A stretch of DNA of 7,353 nt, taken from NCBI GenBank assembly GCA_964485515.1, contig CAZALT010000177.1, positions 1-7,353 of the forward strand, given 5' to 3'. This stretch comes from CAZALT01 sp964485515. GTDB lineage: Bacteria; Actinomycetota; Acidimicrobiia; Acidimicrobiales; Acidimicrobilacustridaceae. The translations under genes were made by a program, and so were the position numbers. Every line of letters begins with the position of its first letter. Positions within the stretch are counted from its first letter, which is position 1. Below, piece after piece: positions 5,925 through 7,353 of the stretch. The notes beneath the pieces were generated by a model. That model saw only the letters and a program-made list of their open reading frames with translations. It had not been told where the DNA came from and did not search any database.

Positions 5925-5947
5925 ACATCTGAGGCCTCGTCAGATGT
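5925..5947. promoter_or_regulatory. Perfect inverted repeat, possible operator upstream of the ligase gene
   Basis: ACATCTGA and TCAGATGT are exact reverse complements separated by seven bases (GGCCTCG). The flanking C/G could pair as well, across a G-T wobble. No T-run follows, so it is a poor intrinsic terminator. A poor -35-like TTGCGT starts on its last base (5947-5952), with AGAATG 16 bases later (5969-5974), so a dimeric repressor bound here could block a promoter for the ligase. TetR- and GntR-type regulators of acyl-CoA genes bind sites of about this size, but I cannot name one. Confidence 0.45.
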
Positions 5948-6022
5948 TGCGTCTGCCCGGTCTCTGGGAGAATGCGTGGCCCGCGAGCGTCGATCTCCCT
6001 CGGCGTCGAGCGCACGGACCGC

Positions 6023-6031
6023 AAGGAAGGA
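6023..6031 (+). promoter_or_regulatory. Strong ribosome binding site for the acyl-CoA synthetase
   Basis: AAGGAAGGA ends four bases before ATG 6036 and is the strongest such site in the window apart from the one at 39-44. It fixes the start, which matters because several in-frame ATGs follow closely (codons 9, 14 and 20). Confidence 0.75.
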
Positions 6032-6035
6032 CCCC

Positions 6036-7353
6036 ATGCATCTCTCTCTTCTCCTCCAGATGGCGGCCGACGGCATGGGAGACCGCATCGCCATGGGCTC
6101 GCGCGATGGCGGCTGCACGATGGAGGAGCTCGCGGCGCGAGCCCGCCGTGCCGGTCACCTGTTCGCGGGGCGACACGGCGACAAGATCGCCATGGTCGAC
6201 CTCAACTCCGACGCCGTGCCGGTCGCGCTCTTCGGTGCGGCCCTGGCCGGCAAGCCGTTCGTGCCGATCAACTACCGGCTCACCGACGAGCAGCTCCGCG
6301 CCATCGTGGCCCGCACCGCTCCGTCGACGGTCATCGTGGGTGAGGACGTCGCCGCCCGCATCGGCCACATCGACGGCGTCGAGCTGCTGTCGCGCAAGGA
6401 GCTGCTCGAGGTGGTGGAGGATTCCGCCGCGTCGCAGGTCGAAGGCGACGGGGGCGACCCCGACGACATCGCCATCCTGCTGTTCACCAGCGGAACGACG
6501 GGCGAGCCGAAAGCTGCCGTGCTCCGCCACAGGAACCTCACCTCGTACATCTTGACCTCGGTCGAGTACGCCGGCGCCGAGGAGGACGAGGCGGCCATCG
6601 TGAGCGTGCCGCCGTACCACATCGCCGGGGTGTCCTCGGTGCTGTCGGCCACCTACTCGGGGCGGCGCGTGGTGCGCATGGAGGCGTTCGAGCCAGTCGA
6701 GTGGGTGCGTCTCGTGCGCGAGGAGAGCATCACCCACGCCATGGTGGTGCCCACCATGCTCGGACGCATCCTCGACGTCGTCGAGGCCGATGGCGGCGGT
6801 CTGCCGTCGCTGCGAGCGCTCTCCTACGGCGGCGGCCCGATGCCTGTCGCGGTGATCGAGCGGGCCATGGCACTGCTGCCCGACGTGGGCTTCGTCAACG
6901 CCTATGGGCTCACTGAGACGTCGAGCACCATCGCCATCCTGGGTCCCGACGACCACCGGGCCGCGTTCTCGAGCGACGATGCCGCGGTGCGGGCCCGGCT
7001 CGGCTCGGTCGGTGTCCCTTTGCCGGCTGTCGAGGTGACCATCCGCGACGAGGACGGCAACGAGGTCCCCACCGGGACCCCCGGCGAGATCTGGGTGCGC
7101 GGCGAACAGGTCTCGGGCGAGTACCTGGGCAAGGGCGGCGTCGACGACGGGTGGTTCAACACCCGCGACGCCGGTCACCTGGACGATGCCGGCTATCTGT
7201 TCGTGGGCGGTCGTCTCGACGACGTCATCGTGCGGGGCGGCGAGAACCTCTCGCCCGGCGAGATCGAAGCCGTGCTGCTCGAGGTGCCGGGCATCGCCGA
7301 CGTGGCAGTCGTCGGGATCCCCGACACCGAGTGGGGCGAGCGGGTCGTGGCCG
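6036..7353 (+). CDS. Acyl-CoA synthetase / class I AMP-forming ligase (3' end beyond window)
   Basis: The first 439 residues of an ATP-dependent acyl-CoA ligase of the ANL superfamily, which activates a carboxylic acid as acyl-AMP and passes it to CoA. Motifs appear in order: FVPINYRLT (75-83), the P-loop LLFTSGTTGEPKAAVLRHRN (148-167), VPPYHIAGVSS (191-201), VPTMLGR (238-244), LSYGGGPMP (262-270), NAYGLTETSS (288-297), GEIWVRG (350-356), and the hinge GRLDDVIVRGGENLSPGEIE (392-411). The usual TGD before the hinge reads TRD here (Thr376-Asp378). The final motif with the adenylation lysine lies past the window end, so about 50-70 residues are missing by comparison with the family. The start is ATG 6036. 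It lies 155 bases after the amidohydrolase, enough for its own promoter. FadD-like or aryl/short-chain acid specificity cannot be told from this. Confidence 0.95.
   Translation, partial: MHLSLLLQMAADGMGDRIAMGSRDGGCTMEELAARARRAGHLFAGRHGDKIAMVDLNSDAVPVALFGAALAGKPFVPINYRLTDEQLRAIVARTAPSTVIVGEDVAARIGHIDGVELLSRKELLEVVEDSAASQVEGDGGDPDDIAILLFTSGTTGEPKAAVLRHRNLTSYILTSVEYAGAEEDEAAIVSVPPYHIAGVSSVLSATYSGRRVVRMEAFEPVEWVRLVREESITHAMVVPTMLGRILDVVEADGGGLPSLRALSYGGGPMPVAVIERAMALLPDVGFVNAYGLTETSSTIAILGPDDHRAAFSSDDAAVRARLGSVGVPLPAVEVTIRDEDGNEVPTGTPGEIWVRGEQVSGEYLGKGGVDDGWFNTRDAGHLDDAGYLFVGGRLDDVIVRGGENLSPGEIEAVLLEVPGIADVAVVGIPDTEWGERVVA

Noticed and set aside
5925..5947. Intrinsic terminator after the amidohydrolase
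   Set aside because: The stem is only 8 bp, moderately GC-rich, and is not followed by a T-run.
4111..6024. A 637-codon open frame on the reverse strand
   Set aside because: It is antisense to the CoA-transferase, amidohydrolase and the start of the ligase, all with clear family motifs. Long antisense frames are expected in GC-rich DNA, and its protein is rich in Arg, His and Asp with no recognisable domain.
5940..7178. A 412-codon reverse-strand open frame opposite the ligase
   Set aside because: The forward ligase has all expected motifs and a strong ribosome binding site. The reverse product is low-complexity and His/Arg-rich.

Overview
The window is very GC-rich DNA with strong G/C bias at third codon positions and frequent GTG starts. 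It carries a candidate leaderless promoter of the TANNNT-7nt-ATG type and several acyl-CoA metabolism paralogues packed close together. This fits a high-GC actinobacterium; the gene types would suit an environmental Acidimicrobiia-like or mycobacterial-like lineage, but that placement is inference because no marker gene is present. A run of exactly 100 N flanked by identical 55-bp ends shows this is a draft scaffold, probably from short-read or metagenomic assembly.

Layout. At 49-849 (+) is a crotonase-fold (enoyl-CoA hydratase/isomerase family) protein that lacks both classical hydratase glutamates. At 914-2032 (+) is a CpaE/TadZ-like, MinD/ParA-superfamily protein with a degenerate P-loop, preceded by a possible 11-codon leaderless upstream ORF (882-917) whose stop overlaps its ATG. 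At 2036-3022 (-), convergent with it and only 3 bases away, is a second crotonase that keeps both catalytic glutamates and has an N-terminal extension of about 135 residues. Its start faces a divergent intergenic region (3023-3271) that holds a 16-bp tandem repeat and the assembly gap; with the duplicate removed this region shrinks to about 94 bp. At 3272-4477 (+) is a class III (CaiB/BaiF) CoA-transferase-like protein with unusual domain order. It is joined by a GTGA overlap to a YtcJ-like amidohydrolase (4474-5880, +). After a 155-bp spacer with a perfect 8-bp-arm inverted repeat comes an acyl-CoA synthetase/AMP-ligase (6036 onward, +) that runs off the window.

Five of the six genes fit one theme: making and processing acyl-CoA thioesters. 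A plausible but unproven reading is that the amidohydrolase releases a carboxylic acid from an amide-like precursor, the CoA-transferase or AMP-ligase activates it, and the crotonases act on the unsaturated CoA ester. The CpaE-like gene does not fit this theme, and no other Tad pilus gene is visible here.

I see no RNA gene, mobile element, CRISPR array or phage gene. There is no convincing previously undescribed system. The points most worth a second look are the degenerate P-loop with its upstream ORF, the operator-like palindrome, the divergent domain layouts of the CoA-transferase and second crotonase, and the assembly artefact.
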